From: Candidatus Sphingomonas excrementigallinarum
GTDB lineage: Bacteria; Pseudomonadota; Alphaproteobacteria; Sphingomonadales; Sphingomonadaceae
NCBI GenBank assembly: GCA_019112965.1
Contig: DXIH01000102.1
Coordinates: 1 to 40,397 of the forward strand
Length of the DNA: 40,397 nucleotides
Reading direction: 5' to 3'
The notes under the pieces were generated by a model. That model ran no database searches. It had not been told where the DNA came from and saw only the letters and a list, made by a program, of their open reading frames with translations. Shown here piece by piece: positions 1-8,798 of the stretch (the first letter of the stretch is position 1; every line of letters begins with the position of its first letter). The translations under genes were made by a program, and so were the position numbers.

Positions 1-168
1 CTTTACGTAAGAGGCAAAAGCAATCGGTTCATTCTCTTTGCAAAGCAAAGAAAAGAGCCCCATCAGAGCATCTTCAGATAATTCCCAAGCGGTTAGGGCG
101 AAGCCAACGAAGGTATAAATTTCTATAGCAGTACCCGTTCCCTGTCTGGGTAAGGTCTTCTTCGCCAT
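1..168 (-). CDS. partial hypothetical protein, AT-rich ORF leaving the left edge
   Basis: On the minus strand an ATG at 168-166 opens a frame of 56 codons that reaches base 1 without a stop. The visible protein begins MAKKTLPRQGTGTAIEIYTF and includes the stretch WELSEDALMGLFSLL. An AGGA lies about ten bases upstream, and the start is 11 bases after the stop of the upstream acetyltransferase on the same strand. GC content counted over these 168 bases is about 45 percent, against well above 60 percent next door. It uses codons rare here, such as ATA, AGA, TTA, CTA and GTA. This suggests recently acquired DNA. I do not recognise the family and cannot see its end. Confidence 0.55.
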   Translation of the reverse strand, partial: MAKKTLPRQGTGTAIEIYTFVGFALTAWELSEDALMGLFSLLCKENEPIAFASYVK

Positions 169-179
169 TAATGCATTCC

Positions 180-770
180 TTACCGATGCTTCCCCGCCAC
201 CGGATCCCGGACCACGCCGACATCGGCAAAGCGCTTCGGTTCGGCGGGGTGGGGTTTGGGTTCGGCCAGTTCGCGTTGCCAGTAGCCGACGTCGATCCAG
301 CGGCCATGCTTGTGGCCGACCTCGCGGAAGACGCCCGCGCGGCGGAAGCCGACCGCTTCGTGCAGCTTGATCGAGCCGTCATTGGGCAGCGCGATCACCC
401 CCATCGCCTGGGTAAAGCCCTGCGCGGTCAGCGTGTCGACCAGCGCCTCGTAGAGCAGCCGCCCGATGCCCGAGCGCTGCGACACGTCAGCGACATAAAT
501 GGTCGTCTCCACCACCCAGCGATAGGCCTCGCGCTCGCGGAAGCGCGCGGCATAGGCGTAGCCGATCACCGCATCCTCGCGGCCCTCTTCGTCGGCCAGC
601 GTCGCGACGATCCAGGGATAGAGGCCGTCTGCCCCCTCCATCCGCGTGCGCATCGTGTCGGCATCGGGGGCCTGGGTCTCGAAGGACACGACGCCCGCCA
701 GAACGTGCGGCGCATAGATGGCGGCGATGGCGGCGGCGTCATCGGGGCGGGCGGCGCGGATGGCGATCAT
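180..770 (-). CDS. GNAT N-acetyltransferase, phosphinothricin-acetyltransferase-like
   Basis: A 196-residue protein of the GNAT superfamily, which moves an acetyl group from acetyl-CoA to an amine. It starts MIAIRAARPDDAAAIAAIYA, the usual first strand and helix of the PAT/Bar-like subgroup. The acetyl-CoA loop is seen as QRSGIGRLLYEAL, preceded by VVETTIYV, and the C-terminal part has the IALPNDGSIKLHEAVGFRRAG pattern. An AGGAGA lies seven bases before the ATG and supports the start. The last about 25 residues are a polar tail beyond the fold. The substrate cannot be told from sequence: this subgroup includes phosphinothricin, methionine sulfoximine and other amino-acid acetylases, so a herbicide-resistance label would be unjustified. 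Confidence 0.85.
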   Translation of the reverse strand: MIAIRAARPDDAAAIAAIYAPHVLAGVVSFETQAPDADTMRTRMEGADGLYPWIVATLADEEGREDAVIGYAYAARFREREAYRWVVETTIYVADVSQRSGIGRLLYEALVDTLTAQGFTQAMGVIALPNDGSIKLHEAVGFRRAGVFREVGHKHGRWIDVGYWQRELAEPKPHPAEPKRFADVGVVRDPVAGKHR

Positions 771-865
771 GGGGCGTCTCCTGAAACGATGGGTCTGGGT
801 AGCGCGGGGATGCGCGGTTCGGAAAGCCCCTACGTTCTGCGCCCGTTTGCACTACACCCCTCCCT

Positions 866-953
866 CCGTTCGCACTGAGCGAAGTCGAAGTGCACGCCCC
901 GCGCCTTGCGGCGAGGGATTCCCTTGGCCTTCGACTTCGCTCAGGCTGAACGG
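866..953. repeat. paired REP-like inverted repeat, copy A
   Basis: The intergenic stretch between the acetyltransferase and sppA holds two facing copies of a 25-base unit. One copy (866-890) contains CTGAGCGAAGTCGAAG; the second (928-953) is its reverse complement, CTTCGACTTCGCTCAG. They are separated by 37 bases. The same pair occurs five more times in this window, always between genes. Confidence 0.85.
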
Positions 954-982
954 ATGTGGGGGGTCAGGCGGGCGGGGCTAGA

Positions 983-2944
983 TCAGAGCCCCAACCGCGC
1001 GATCAGCAGGTCGAGCAGGCGCTCGTCGCTGGCCGTGCCCACCGGACCCAGCGCGCCGCATTCCAGGCACTTCGCCTGGACCGACCCACCCCGCGCCAGC
1101 CGCGCGACATCGCCCAGCGCGCGGGCCGCGACCGCACGCCGCTCGGCCGCCGCGATGGCGAAGACGTCGCCGCCCTGCTGGCTGTCATCGTCGCTGTCGA
1201 ACCCTTCGGCCAGCAACGCCGCGAAGCCCGGCTTCTTCTCCAGATATTCCGGATAGACCTTGGCCGGGTCCAGCTTGGCGCGGCGCGCGGCCTCGGCAAT
1301 GGCGTCGGACAGGTTGCCGAAGCGGTCGACCAGCCCGATCTGGCGCGCGGTGCCGCCGTCCCAGACGCGTCCTTGCGCGATGGTGTCGACCTTTTCGGGC
1401 GTCATGTGGCGCGACTCGGCGACGCGGGTCAGGAACTGGCGATAGCCATTCTCGATCCCCGCCTGCAGGATGGTGTCGAGCATCGGCGTCGTGCCGCCCA
1501 GCACGTCGGGCTGGCCGGTCAGCGGCGTGGTCTTCACGCCGTCGGTGGTCACGCCGATCTTGGCGAGCGTATTCTCGAAGGTCGGGATGATGCCGAAGAT
1601 ACCGATCGATCCGGTGATCGTGCCCGGCTCGGCAAAGATCAGGTCAGCCGGGGTCGATACCCAGTAACCGCCCGACGCCGCCAAGCCGCCCATCGAGACG
1701 ATGACGGGCAGCTTCTGCCGCTTGGCCTCCAGGATCGCCTGGCGAATCTGCTCGGACGCCAGCACCGACCCACCCGGCGAATCGACGCGTACGACCAGCG
1801 CCTTCAAATTCTTCTTCGCCAGGCCGTCGAGCAGCGCCTTGGATATGGTTTCGCCCGCGGCGGTGCCGGGTCCGGCCTCGCCGTCGACGATATTGCCCGC
1901 GATGGTCAGCACGCCGATCGCATCGCCCTTGGTCGGCAGCGGGTTGGCCTTGACCCAGGAGGCGTAGGAGATGGTGCGGAAGCTACCGGCGGGCTTGTTC
2001 GCCTCGGCCCCGGCAAGCTCGGCCACGCGCTTGCCGAAGGCGAGCTTGTCGCCCAGCTTGTCGACCAGCCCGGCCTTCAGATTGGCGTCGGCGATGCTGC
2101 CGTTCGCGGCCAGCACGGCGCGGTCGGGCTGGGTCAGGAAGGCGTCGATCTGAGCCTTGGGCCGCGCCTTGGCGACCGACTCGCGCCACTGCGCGAACAG
2201 CGTGCCGTACAGCGCCTGCGATGCGGCGCGCGCATCGGGGCTCTGGTCGCTGCGAATGTAGGGCTCGACGAAGGATTTGAACTTGCCGACGCGGTAAACA
2301 TGGGTGGTGACGCCCAGCTTGTCGATCAGGCCCTTGTAATAGAGCTGGTTGCCGCCCGGCCCGGTGAACAGCGTGCCGCCGAGCGGATTGACCCAGATCT
2401 CGCTGGCATTCGCGGCCAGGCGATAGGCGCCGTCGGTATAGGCGGTGGCATAGGCCAGCACCGGCTTGCCCCCTTTACGGAAGCGCTGGATCGCGTCACC
2501 CACTTCCTGAAGGGTCGCGGGATAGGCGCCGCCGAACGCGTCGAGGTCGAGGACCAGCACCTTGACCCGGCCGTCATCCTTGGCGGCATCGATCGCGCGC
2601 ACCAGATCGCGCAGGCGATATTCGTGCGGCACGCTGCGCCCCGACAGCATGGCGAGCGGCGCGACCGTTTCGGGTTGCTCGACGATCGGGCCGTCCAGCT
2701 TCAGCAGGAGCGCGCCGTCGGTGATCGCCTTGGTCCCCGGCCGGGCGTTGAGCGCGGCGAAGATCAGGCCGAAGAACAGCAGCATCGCCGCCAGCACCAG
2801 GAAATCCTTGATGCCGACCAGCAGGCGCCACGCGCCCCGGACCAGCCGCCAGCCGCTGCGTCGACCGGGCTTGCGCCCCGGTCGGCTGAAATCCTGGTCG
2901 AGCGGAGAGGCGGGCGGAAGCGCGTCGGCGCGGGCGTCGGTCAT
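983..2944 (-). CDS. sppA: signal peptide peptidase SppA, 67K type
   Basis: A 653-residue membrane-bound serine protease of family S49, which degrades signal peptides left in the inner membrane after protein export. The N terminus is basic, followed by one membrane segment at about residues 45-66. The protein has the tandem double-domain form of the long SppA class. The catalytic lysine is expected at K223 (GKFKSFVEPY), and the nucleophilic serine at S424 in MGGLAASGGYW. The flanking GSIGIFG motif is also present. Length matches the E. coli enzyme of about 618 residues plus a C-terminal extension of some 80 residues, Ala/Arg-rich, containing a CLECG pair. It is divergent from groES with about 125 bases between. 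The start ATG precedes a conserved-looking basic leader; I see no better alternative. Confidence 0.95.
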   Translation of the reverse strand: MTDARADALPPASPLDQDFSRPGRKPGRRSGWRLVRGAWRLLVGIKDFLVLAAMLLFFGLIFAALNARPGTKAITDGALLLKLDGPIVEQPETVAPLAMLSGRSVPHEYRLRDLVRAIDAAKDDGRVKVLVLDLDAFGGAYPATLQEVGDAIQRFRKGGKPVLAYATAYTDGAYRLAANASEIWVNPLGGTLFTGPGGNQLYYKGLIDKLGVTTHVYRVGKFKSFVEPYIRSDQSPDARAASQALYGTLFAQWRESVAKARPKAQIDAFLTQPDRAVLAANGSIADANLKAGLVDKLGDKLAFGKRVAELAGAEANKPAGSFRTISYASWVKANPLPTKGDAIGVLTIAGNIVDGEAGPGTAAGETISKALLDGLAKKNLKALVVRVDSPGGSVLASEQIRQAILEAKRQKLPVIVSMGGLAASGGYWVSTPADLIFAEPGTITGSIGIFGIIPTFENTLAKIGVTTDGVKTTPLTGQPDVLGGTTPMLDTILQAGIENGYRQFLTRVAESRHMTPEKVDTIAQGRVWDGGTARQIGLVDRFGNLSDAIAEAARRAKLDPAKVYPEYLEKKPGFAALLAEGFDSDDDSQQGGDVFAIAAAERRAVAARALGDVARLARGGSVQAKCLECGALGPVGTASDERLLDLLIARLGL

Positions 2945-3072
2945 TCCCTATCGCTAGCCCAGCGGCGAATGCTCGGCAATGGTCCGTATTACGCAGCCAA
3001 TACGCGGCCCATGCGGCCCCGATTTTGTTCCCGCCAGCGCCACGCTTCGTCGAAATTTTTTGCGGGCGGGCG

Positions 3073-3101
3073 TTGACGGGCTGAATGGCCGTTCACATAT
3101 C
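3073..3101 (+). promoter_or_regulatory. probable sigma-70 promoter of groESL
   Basis: TTGACG (3073-3078) and CATATC (3096-3101) are separated by 17 bases, a fair match to a vegetative promoter. The expected transcription start is near 3108, immediately before the CIRCE operator, which is the usual arrangement for HrcA control. I see no clear heat-shock sigma-32 motif. Confidence 0.6.
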
Positions 3102-3108
3102 CGAGGCG

Positions 3109-3135
3109 TTGGCACTCGCATGGCTCGAGTGCCAG
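3109..3135 (+). promoter_or_regulatory. CIRCE operator (HrcA-binding inverted repeat)
   Basis: TTGGCACTC, nine bases, then GAGTGCCAG form a perfect inverted repeat apart from the outermost base pair. This differs from the classical CIRCE consensus TTAGCACTC-N9-GAGTGCTAA by one or two positions per arm. It sits between the promoter and the groES ribosome binding site, so binding of the HrcA repressor here should block groESL transcription. The hrcA gene itself is not in the window. Confidence 0.92.
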
Positions 3136-3170
3136 AAAAGTGTAACACGCCAGATTAAAGGGACATGGCA

Positions 3171-3458
3171 ATGAACTTTCGTCCGTTGCACGACCGCGTT
3201 CTCGTCCGTCGCGTCGAGGCCGAGGAAAAGACGGCCGGCGGGATCATCATCCCCGACACCGCCAAGGAAAAGCCCCAGGAGGGCGAGGTCGTCGCCGCCG
3301 GTTCGGGCGCGAAGGCCGAAGACGGCAAGGTCACGCCGCTGGACGTGAAGGCGGGCGACCGCATCCTGTTCGGCAAGTGGTCGGGCACCGAGGTCAAGGT
3401 GAACGGTGAAGACCTGCTCATCATGAAGGAATCGGACATCTTGGGGATCATCGGCTGA
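3171..3458 (+). CDS. groES: co-chaperonin GroES (Hsp10)
   Basis: Ten-kilodalton co-chaperonin that caps the GroEL ring in the cytoplasm. The protein is [14 protein letters not shown] onward, with the mobile loop [19 protein letters not shown] and the C-terminal [11 protein letters not shown] typical of the family. I prefer the second ATG at 3171: the AAAGGGA at 3157-3163 is seven bases from it but only one base from the in-frame ATG at 3165. This gives 95 residues, the usual length. Starting at 3165 would add Met-Ala. It is first in the operon with groEL, 87 bases downstream, under the CIRCE operator. Confidence 0.97.
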   Translation: MNFRPLHDRVLVRRVEAEEKTAGGIIIPDTAKEKPQEGEVVAAGSGAKAEDGKVTPLDVKAGDRILFGKWSGTEVKVNGEDLLIMKESDILGIIG

Positions 3459-3469
3459 GCCGATGAGCA

Positions 3470-3495
3470 CCAACCCCGGCGAAGGCCGGGGCCCA
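3470..3495. repeat. GC-rich hairpin repeat between groES and groEL
   Basis: CCCCGGC-GAAG-GCCGGGG forms a seven-base-pair stem with a four-base loop inside the 87-base groES-groEL gap. It is one arm of the element found as facing pairs at 5483-5649 and 16257-16384. No T-run follows, so it is not a classical terminator. In the mRNA it could slow decay or set the groES/groEL ratio. Confidence 0.7.
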
Positions 3496-3512
3496 GATCA
3501 AAAGATTCCTGA

Positions 3513-5186
<1,674 letters not shown>

Positions 5187-5266
5187 GTCGGAGCGGGAAC
5201 CGGCGGGGCTTCGGCCTCGCCGGGAACCGGACCGGCTTGTCCTTGCGGTACAGCCAAGATGGAAAA

Positions 5267-5296
5267 GGCCTGGGGAGCGATCCCCGGGCCTTTTTT
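5267..5296 (+). terminator. rho-independent terminator of groESL
   Basis: A ten-base-pair stem, GGCCTGGGGA with TCCCCGGGCC including one T-G pair, closes on a GCGA tetraloop and is followed by six T. It lies 80 bases after the groEL stop. Confidence 0.93.
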
Positions 5297-5311
5297 CCAT
5301 GCGCGATGCAT

Positions 5312-5398
5312 CCGTTCAGCCTGAGCGAAGTCGAAGACCACGGGATTCCCGTGGGGCGAGGGTGGGGCGTGCACTTCGACTTCGCTCAGTGCGAACGG
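5312..5398. repeat. paired REP-like inverted repeat, copy B
   Basis: Facing copies of the CTGAGCGAAGTCGAAG unit at 5312-5336 and 5374-5398, immediately after the groEL terminator. Confidence 0.85.
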
Positions 5399-5482
5399 GA
5401 GTTCGGAGGATTGGGTGGCGGTGATGGGAGCGGGGGTCACCGGCTTCGCCATTCGCCGTTACCTGCCAGCCTCCTCATCTCC

Positions 5483-5649
5483 CGCACCACCCCGGCGAAG
5501 GCCGGGGTCCAGTTGGTCTGTGGTCGAGGGGGGCGTGCGACGGCGGGCGGGAGGCTTCACGCGCTGCATCAGCATAGACCTCCCACGCATCGGTCTGCGC
5601 GCTATATACGACGTGGCAACTGGACCCCGGCCTTCGCCGGGGTGGTGCG
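5483..5649. repeat. 167-base element with 33-base perfect terminal inverted repeats
   Basis: Bases 5483-5515 begin CGCACCACCCCGGCGAAGGC; their exact reverse complement lies at 5617-5649. Each arm also contains its own smaller hairpin (CCCCGGC-GAAG-GCCGGGG). The 101-base centre has no frame that looks coding. A degenerate relative lies at 16257-16384 and a single arm at 3470-3495. The architecture resembles a miniature inverted-repeat element mobilised in trans; I see no flanking target duplication that I can be sure of. Confidence 0.8.
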
Positions 5650-5679
5650 AAAGAGGGGCGCAGGACGCCTTCCACAACG

Positions 5680-5713
5680 AAAAAGGCGGCCGGACCTTCG
5701 CCCGACCGCCTTT
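5680..5713 (-). terminator. rho-independent terminator of the DsbA-like gene
   Basis: On the minus strand GGCGGTCGG pairs with CCGGCCGCC with one mismatch, and the stem is followed by five T. It lies 25 bases past the stop of the thioredoxin-fold lipoprotein gene, which it should terminate. Confidence 0.75.
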
Positions 5714-5737
5714 CCCGCAACCCGAAAACGCTGCCGC

Positions 5738-6484
5738 TTATGCGCCCGCGTTCTTCAGCGCCGCCTGCACGTCCGACCAGCTGACCGCGCCCTTCAGCGG
5801 CTTGCCGTTCAGGATGAAGGTCGGGGTGCCGGTCACCGTGCCGTCCGCGCCGCGATCCTGGGTCTGCTTGGTCAGGCGGTCGATCTGGGTCATGTCGCTC
5901 AGGCACTGGCGCGCCTTGGCTTCGGGGATGCCGCGCTGCTTGACGAAGTTGATGAGGTCCATCTGATCGGCCAGCGCCTTGATGACGTCGACCGGCTTGG
6001 CGTTCTGCAGCGCCTTCTGCTGCTCGGGGCTCATCGCCTGGAGCTTGTCGTTGAAGCCCTGCTGCGACTGGTACATCTGTTCCAGCACCGGGAAGAAGGT
6101 CGCCTCGCCCGCGCAGATGCCGAGCAGCGCCGGGGGAAGGTCGGGCGCGCCGTGGATCAGGAATTCGCGGAATTCCCAGCTGACCTTGCCCGACTTGACG
6201 TAATTGTTCGTCAGCGGCTCATAGCCCTCGCGTGCGAAGGCGCCGCAGGCCGGGCACAGGCGCGAGCCATATTCGACCAGCTTGATGGGCGCGTTGGGGT
6301 TGCCCATCACATAACCCTCGGCGGTCTTGCTGACGACCTGGGTCCAGTCCTTGCCCGCAGGTGCCGCGACCGCGGGCAGCGGCGAGGCGGCGGGGGCGCT
6401 GCTGTTGGCGTCGCCATTGCCGCCACCGCAGGCGGCCAGCGCGAGCGGAAGGGCGAGGAGGAGGAGACGAGACTTCATCGACAT
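5738..6484 (-). CDS. DsbA-family thioredoxin-fold lipoprotein
   Basis: A 248-residue exported protein with the DsbA/DsbG-like thioredoxin domain. The N terminus is a lipoprotein signal ending in LAAC, with the lipidated cysteine at residue 19, followed by a Gly/Ser/Ala/Pro linker. The redox motif is C77-P-A-C80 in EYGSRLCPACGAF. The cis-proline loop is seen as TGTPTFILNGKPL. It should be anchored to a membrane facing the periplasm and oxidise or isomerise disulfides. It is the last gene of a run DUF721, DsbA-like, DsbA-like, 24 bases after its paralogue. The exact start is uncertain: an ATG two codons later (6478) is better spaced from GGAGA. The natural substrate and DsbB partner are unknown. 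Confidence 0.88.
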   Translation of the reverse strand: MSMKSRLLLLALPLALAACGGGNGDANSSAPAASPLPAVAAPAGKDWTQVVSKTAEGYVMGNPNAPIKLVEYGSRLCPACGAFAREGYEPLTNNYVKSGKVSWEFREFLIHGAPDLPPALLGICAGEATFFPVLEQMYQSQQGFNDKLQAMSPEQQKALQNAKPVDVIKALADQMDLINFVKQRGIPEAKARQCLSDMTQIDRLTKQTQDRGADGTVTGTPTFILNGKPLKGAVSWSDVQAALKNAGA

Positions 6485-6508
6485 ATTCTCCGAAGGGAAA
6501 AGAAGGAT

Positions 6509-7201
6509 TTAGCGGGCGCCGCTTGCGCGCAACAGCGGCTGCAGCTTGTCCCAGGTGAACACGCCCATCGCCTGCTTGCCGTTGATGAAGAAGCCGGGCG
6601 TGCCCTCGATCGAATTGGGCGCAGCGGTCGTCATCGCGACGATCCGGTCGGTGGCGGCGCGATCCGACAGGCAGGCGGTGATCTGCGCATCGCTCAAGCC
6701 GGCGCTCTTGCCGATCGCGGTCAGCCCCGATCCGTCCGCCTCGGCGCGCATCTGCGCGGCGGGGGGATAGGTGCCGATCCGCTGGGCATTGGCCTGGTCG
6801 AACTCCATACCGCGCTTCAGCCAGTCGCGCTGCTGCGCGAAGATCGTCTCGGTCAGGCGGGCGAACTTGCCCGCCCCGCCGCACCGCGCGATCAGCGCGG
6901 CGGCGAGGTCCAGCCGGTCGCGGATGAAATGGCGAATCTCGATGCTGGTCGAGCCCGAGCGGACCATCTGTCCTTTCAGGACGGGCGCCGATTCGGTGGT
7001 GAAGACGGCGCAATGCGGACAGGTATAGCTGACATATTCGACCAGCTTCACCCGCGCCGCCGGATTGCCGATGACATAGGCCCCGGCGGGCGTCTGGGTG
7101 ACGTGGGTGCTCCAGTCCATCTTGGCTCGTGCCTGGGCGGCATCGGCCGGGACAGCGGACAGCGAAAGGCCGAGCGCGGCCAGCGACAGGAAAAGACGCA
7201 T
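6509..7201 (-). CDS. DsbA-family thioredoxin-fold periplasmic protein
   Basis: A 230-residue paralogue of the preceding lipoprotein, with a cleavable signal peptide (hydrophobic segment to about residue 20, then an Ala-rich cleavage region) and no lipobox. The redox motif is C61-P-H-C64, the CPHC form of true DsbA oxidases. The cis-proline loop is IEGTPGFFINGK. Its ATG overlaps the stop of the upstream DUF721 gene in the TGATG arrangement, so the two are probably translationally coupled. Having a CPHC and a CPAC form side by side suggests divided roles, but that is inference. Confidence 0.88.
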   Translation of the reverse strand: MRLFLSLAALGLSLSAVPADAAQARAKMDWSTHVTQTPAGAYVIGNPAARVKLVEYVSYTCPHCAVFTTESAPVLKGQMVRSGSTSIEIRHFIRDRLDLAAALIARCGGAGKFARLTETIFAQQRDWLKRGMEFDQANAQRIGTYPPAAQMRAEADGSGLTAIGKSAGLSDAQITACLSDRAATDRIVAMTTAAPNSIEGTPGFFINGKQAMGVFTWDKLQPLLRASGAR

Positions 7202-7716
7202 CACGACACCTTGGGAAGGCCGCGCGTCGCAGCGACGCCCGCGGCAAGCGACTCGAGCACGGCGCGAAGCTCCGGATCGGCGATCTGGCGCAGGCCGTCG
7301 CCCATTTCCGGCGGCACCGGCTGCGGCTTGGGCGGCGCGGCGCGGCGCGGTGCCGCCATGGGCAGCTCGCCCTGCCGGATCTGCAACCGGGCGACCGCCG
7401 GATAACCGAAGAAGCGGTTCACCCGCTCGATGATCTCGGGCGCGATATGCTGCATCATCGGCGCGTGGGCACCGCGCACGACCAGGGTCAGCACGCCGTT
7501 CTGCTTCTCGCCCTGCGGAAAGCGGATCGATTCGGGCGCACTGGCGGTCGACAGGCGGGGCCCTACGATATCGGGCCAGCGGCTGACGATCGCGCTCTGG
7601 ACGAAACCGAAGCGGCGAAAGGCCGCGCCGCCGATGGCGGGCAGCAGTTCGGACACCGCGCGGGGGCGGTTGGAACGGGGGGGCGGCTCCTGGGGGGCGC
7701 GGACGCGCTTGCTCAT
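7201..7716 (-). CDS. DUF721 protein, DciA-like replicative helicase loader family
   Basis: A protein of about 171 residues with the DUF721 domain. The core is seen as FVQSAIVSRWPDIVGPRLST near the N terminus, and TLVVRGAHAPMMQHIAPEII followed by INRFFGY-like residues later. DUF721 defines the DciA family, which loads the replicative DnaB helicase in bacteria lacking DnaC or DnaI. I chose the ATG at 7716 (MSKRVRAP) because the residues upstream of it lack family character; ATGs at 7728 and 7764 are alternatives. The gene is divergent from mutY with only 26 bases between the starts. Assigning helicase loading to this protein rests on family membership alone. Confidence 0.75.
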   Translation of the reverse strand: MSKRVRAPQEPPPRSNRPRAVSELLPAIGGAAFRRFGFVQSAIVSRWPDIVGPRLSTASAPESIRFPQGEKQNGVLTLVVRGAHAPMMQHIAPEIIERVNRFFGYPAVARLQIRQGELPMAAPRRAAPPKPQPVPPEMGDGLRQIADPELRAVLESLAAGVAATRGLPKVS

Positions 7717-7742
7717 ATCCGTCCCCATGCCATAGCGGGCGG

Positions 7743-8798
7743 GTGGACGCCAAGCATTCATCATCGCCCGATACGCCCGCCGCCCGGCTGCTCGCCTGGT
7801 ATGACCGCCACGCCCGCGACCTGCCCTGGCGCGCCAGACCGGGGGAGACGCCCGATCCGTATCGGGTCTGGCTGTCCGAGGTCATGCTGCAACAGACCAC
7901 GGTGGCGGCGGTGGCTCCCCGCTTCACCGCCTGGGTGGCGCGCTGGCCCGATGTCGTGAGTCTCGCCGCCGCGCCGGATGAGGACATCATGGCCGCCTGG
8001 GCAGGGCTGGGCTATTATGCCCGCGCGCGCAATCTGGTGAAGGCCGCGCGAGCGGTGGTCGCCGAGCATGGCGGACGCTTTCCCGCCACCGAGGCGGGTT
8101 TGCGCGCGCTGCCGGGGCTGGGCGCTTATACGGCGGCGGCGGTGGCGGCGATCGCGTTCGGCGAGCGGGCGGTCGTGGTCGACGCCAATGTCGAGCGGGT
8201 CGTCGCGCGGCTGTTCGCCATCACGACCCCGCTGCCCGCCGCGCGGCCCGAGATCCGCGAGGCCACCGACCGGATTACCCCCGACGCCCGCGCGGGCGAT
8301 TTCGCGCAAGGAATGATGGATCTGGGCTCGTCCATCTGCACGGTGAAGAAACCGCAATGCCTGCTCTGCCCGATCGCGGAGGATTGCCGCGCGCGGGCCG
8401 AGGGGATCGCCGAGACGCTGCCCGCCAAGGCGCCGAAGAAAAAACGACCCTATCGTCATGGCACCGTCTTCTGGATCGAGGACAAGGGCCGGGTCTGGCT
8501 GGTCCGCCGCCCGGACAAGGGAATGCTGGGCGGTATGCGCGCACTGCCGACCGGGCCCTGGGCCGATGAGCGGCCGGGGCTGGCCGAGGCGCCGGGGAAG
8601 GGGCCTTGGGTCATGCTGAACGAGACGGTGGTGCACGGCTTCACCCATTTCGAGCTCGAACTTGCGCTGGCCAGCAGCGAGGGCGAGCCAACCGATCCGG
8701 CGGCGGGCGAATGGTGGCCGATCGCCGACTTGGGAACTGCCGGGCTTCCTACGCTGTTCGCGCGGGCAGCCGAGCGTTTGAAAAGGAACGAGGATTGA
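7743..8798 (+). CDS. mutY: A/G-specific adenine DNA glycosylase MutY
   Basis: A 351-residue base-excision repair enzyme that removes adenine mispaired with 8-oxoguanine. The helix-hairpin-helix glycosylase domain spans about residues 10-225, with the catalytic glutamate E46 in SEVMLQQT and aspartate D148 in VVDANVERV. The 4Fe-4S cluster is bound by C199, C206, C209 and C215 (C-X6-C-X2-C-X5-C). A C-terminal NUDIX-like domain for 8-oxoG recognition follows from about residue 235. Translation starts at GTG; no ATG exists before the conserved LLAWYDRHARDLPWR. The stop overlaps the start of the next gene (TGATG). Confidence 0.96.
   Translation: MDAKHSSSPDTPAARLLAWYDRHARDLPWRARPGETPDPYRVWLSEVMLQQTTVAAVAPRFTAWVARWPDVVSLAAAPDEDIMAAWAGLGYYARARNLVKAARAVVAEHGGRFPATEAGLRALPGLGAYTAAAVAAIAFGERAVVVDANVERVVARLFAITTPLPAARPEIREATDRITPDARAGDFAQGMMDLGSSICTVKKPQCLLCPIAEDCRARAEGIAETLPAKAPKKKRPYRHGTVFWIEDKGRVWLVRRPDKGMLGGMRALPTGPWADERPGLAEAPGKGPWVMLNETVVHGFTHFELELALASSEGEPTDPAAGEWWPIADLGTAGLPTLFARAAERLKRNED

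Larger units (their letters stand above)
5187..5737. other. 551-base convergent intergenic region without a gene
   Basis: This stretch separates groEL from the DsbA-like gene that converges on it. In order it holds the groEL terminator, a REP-like pair, a 167-base element with 33-base perfect terminal inverted repeats, and the terminator of the minus-strand gene. Open frames crossing it have no start signals or family resemblance and I reject them. Confidence 0.8.

Noticed and set aside
180..770. Naming the first acetyltransferase as phosphinothricin resistance (pat/bar)
   Set aside because: The subgroup is broad, and sequence alone does not support that substrate.
956..3076. 706-codon open frame on the plus strand
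   Set aside because: It is exactly antisense to sppA, made of Arg/Gly/Ala/Asp-rich residues without any domain, as expected from high-GC third-position bias.
5237..7405. 722-codon plus-strand frame
   Set aside because: It crosses a terminator and two repeat elements and is antisense to both DsbA-like genes.
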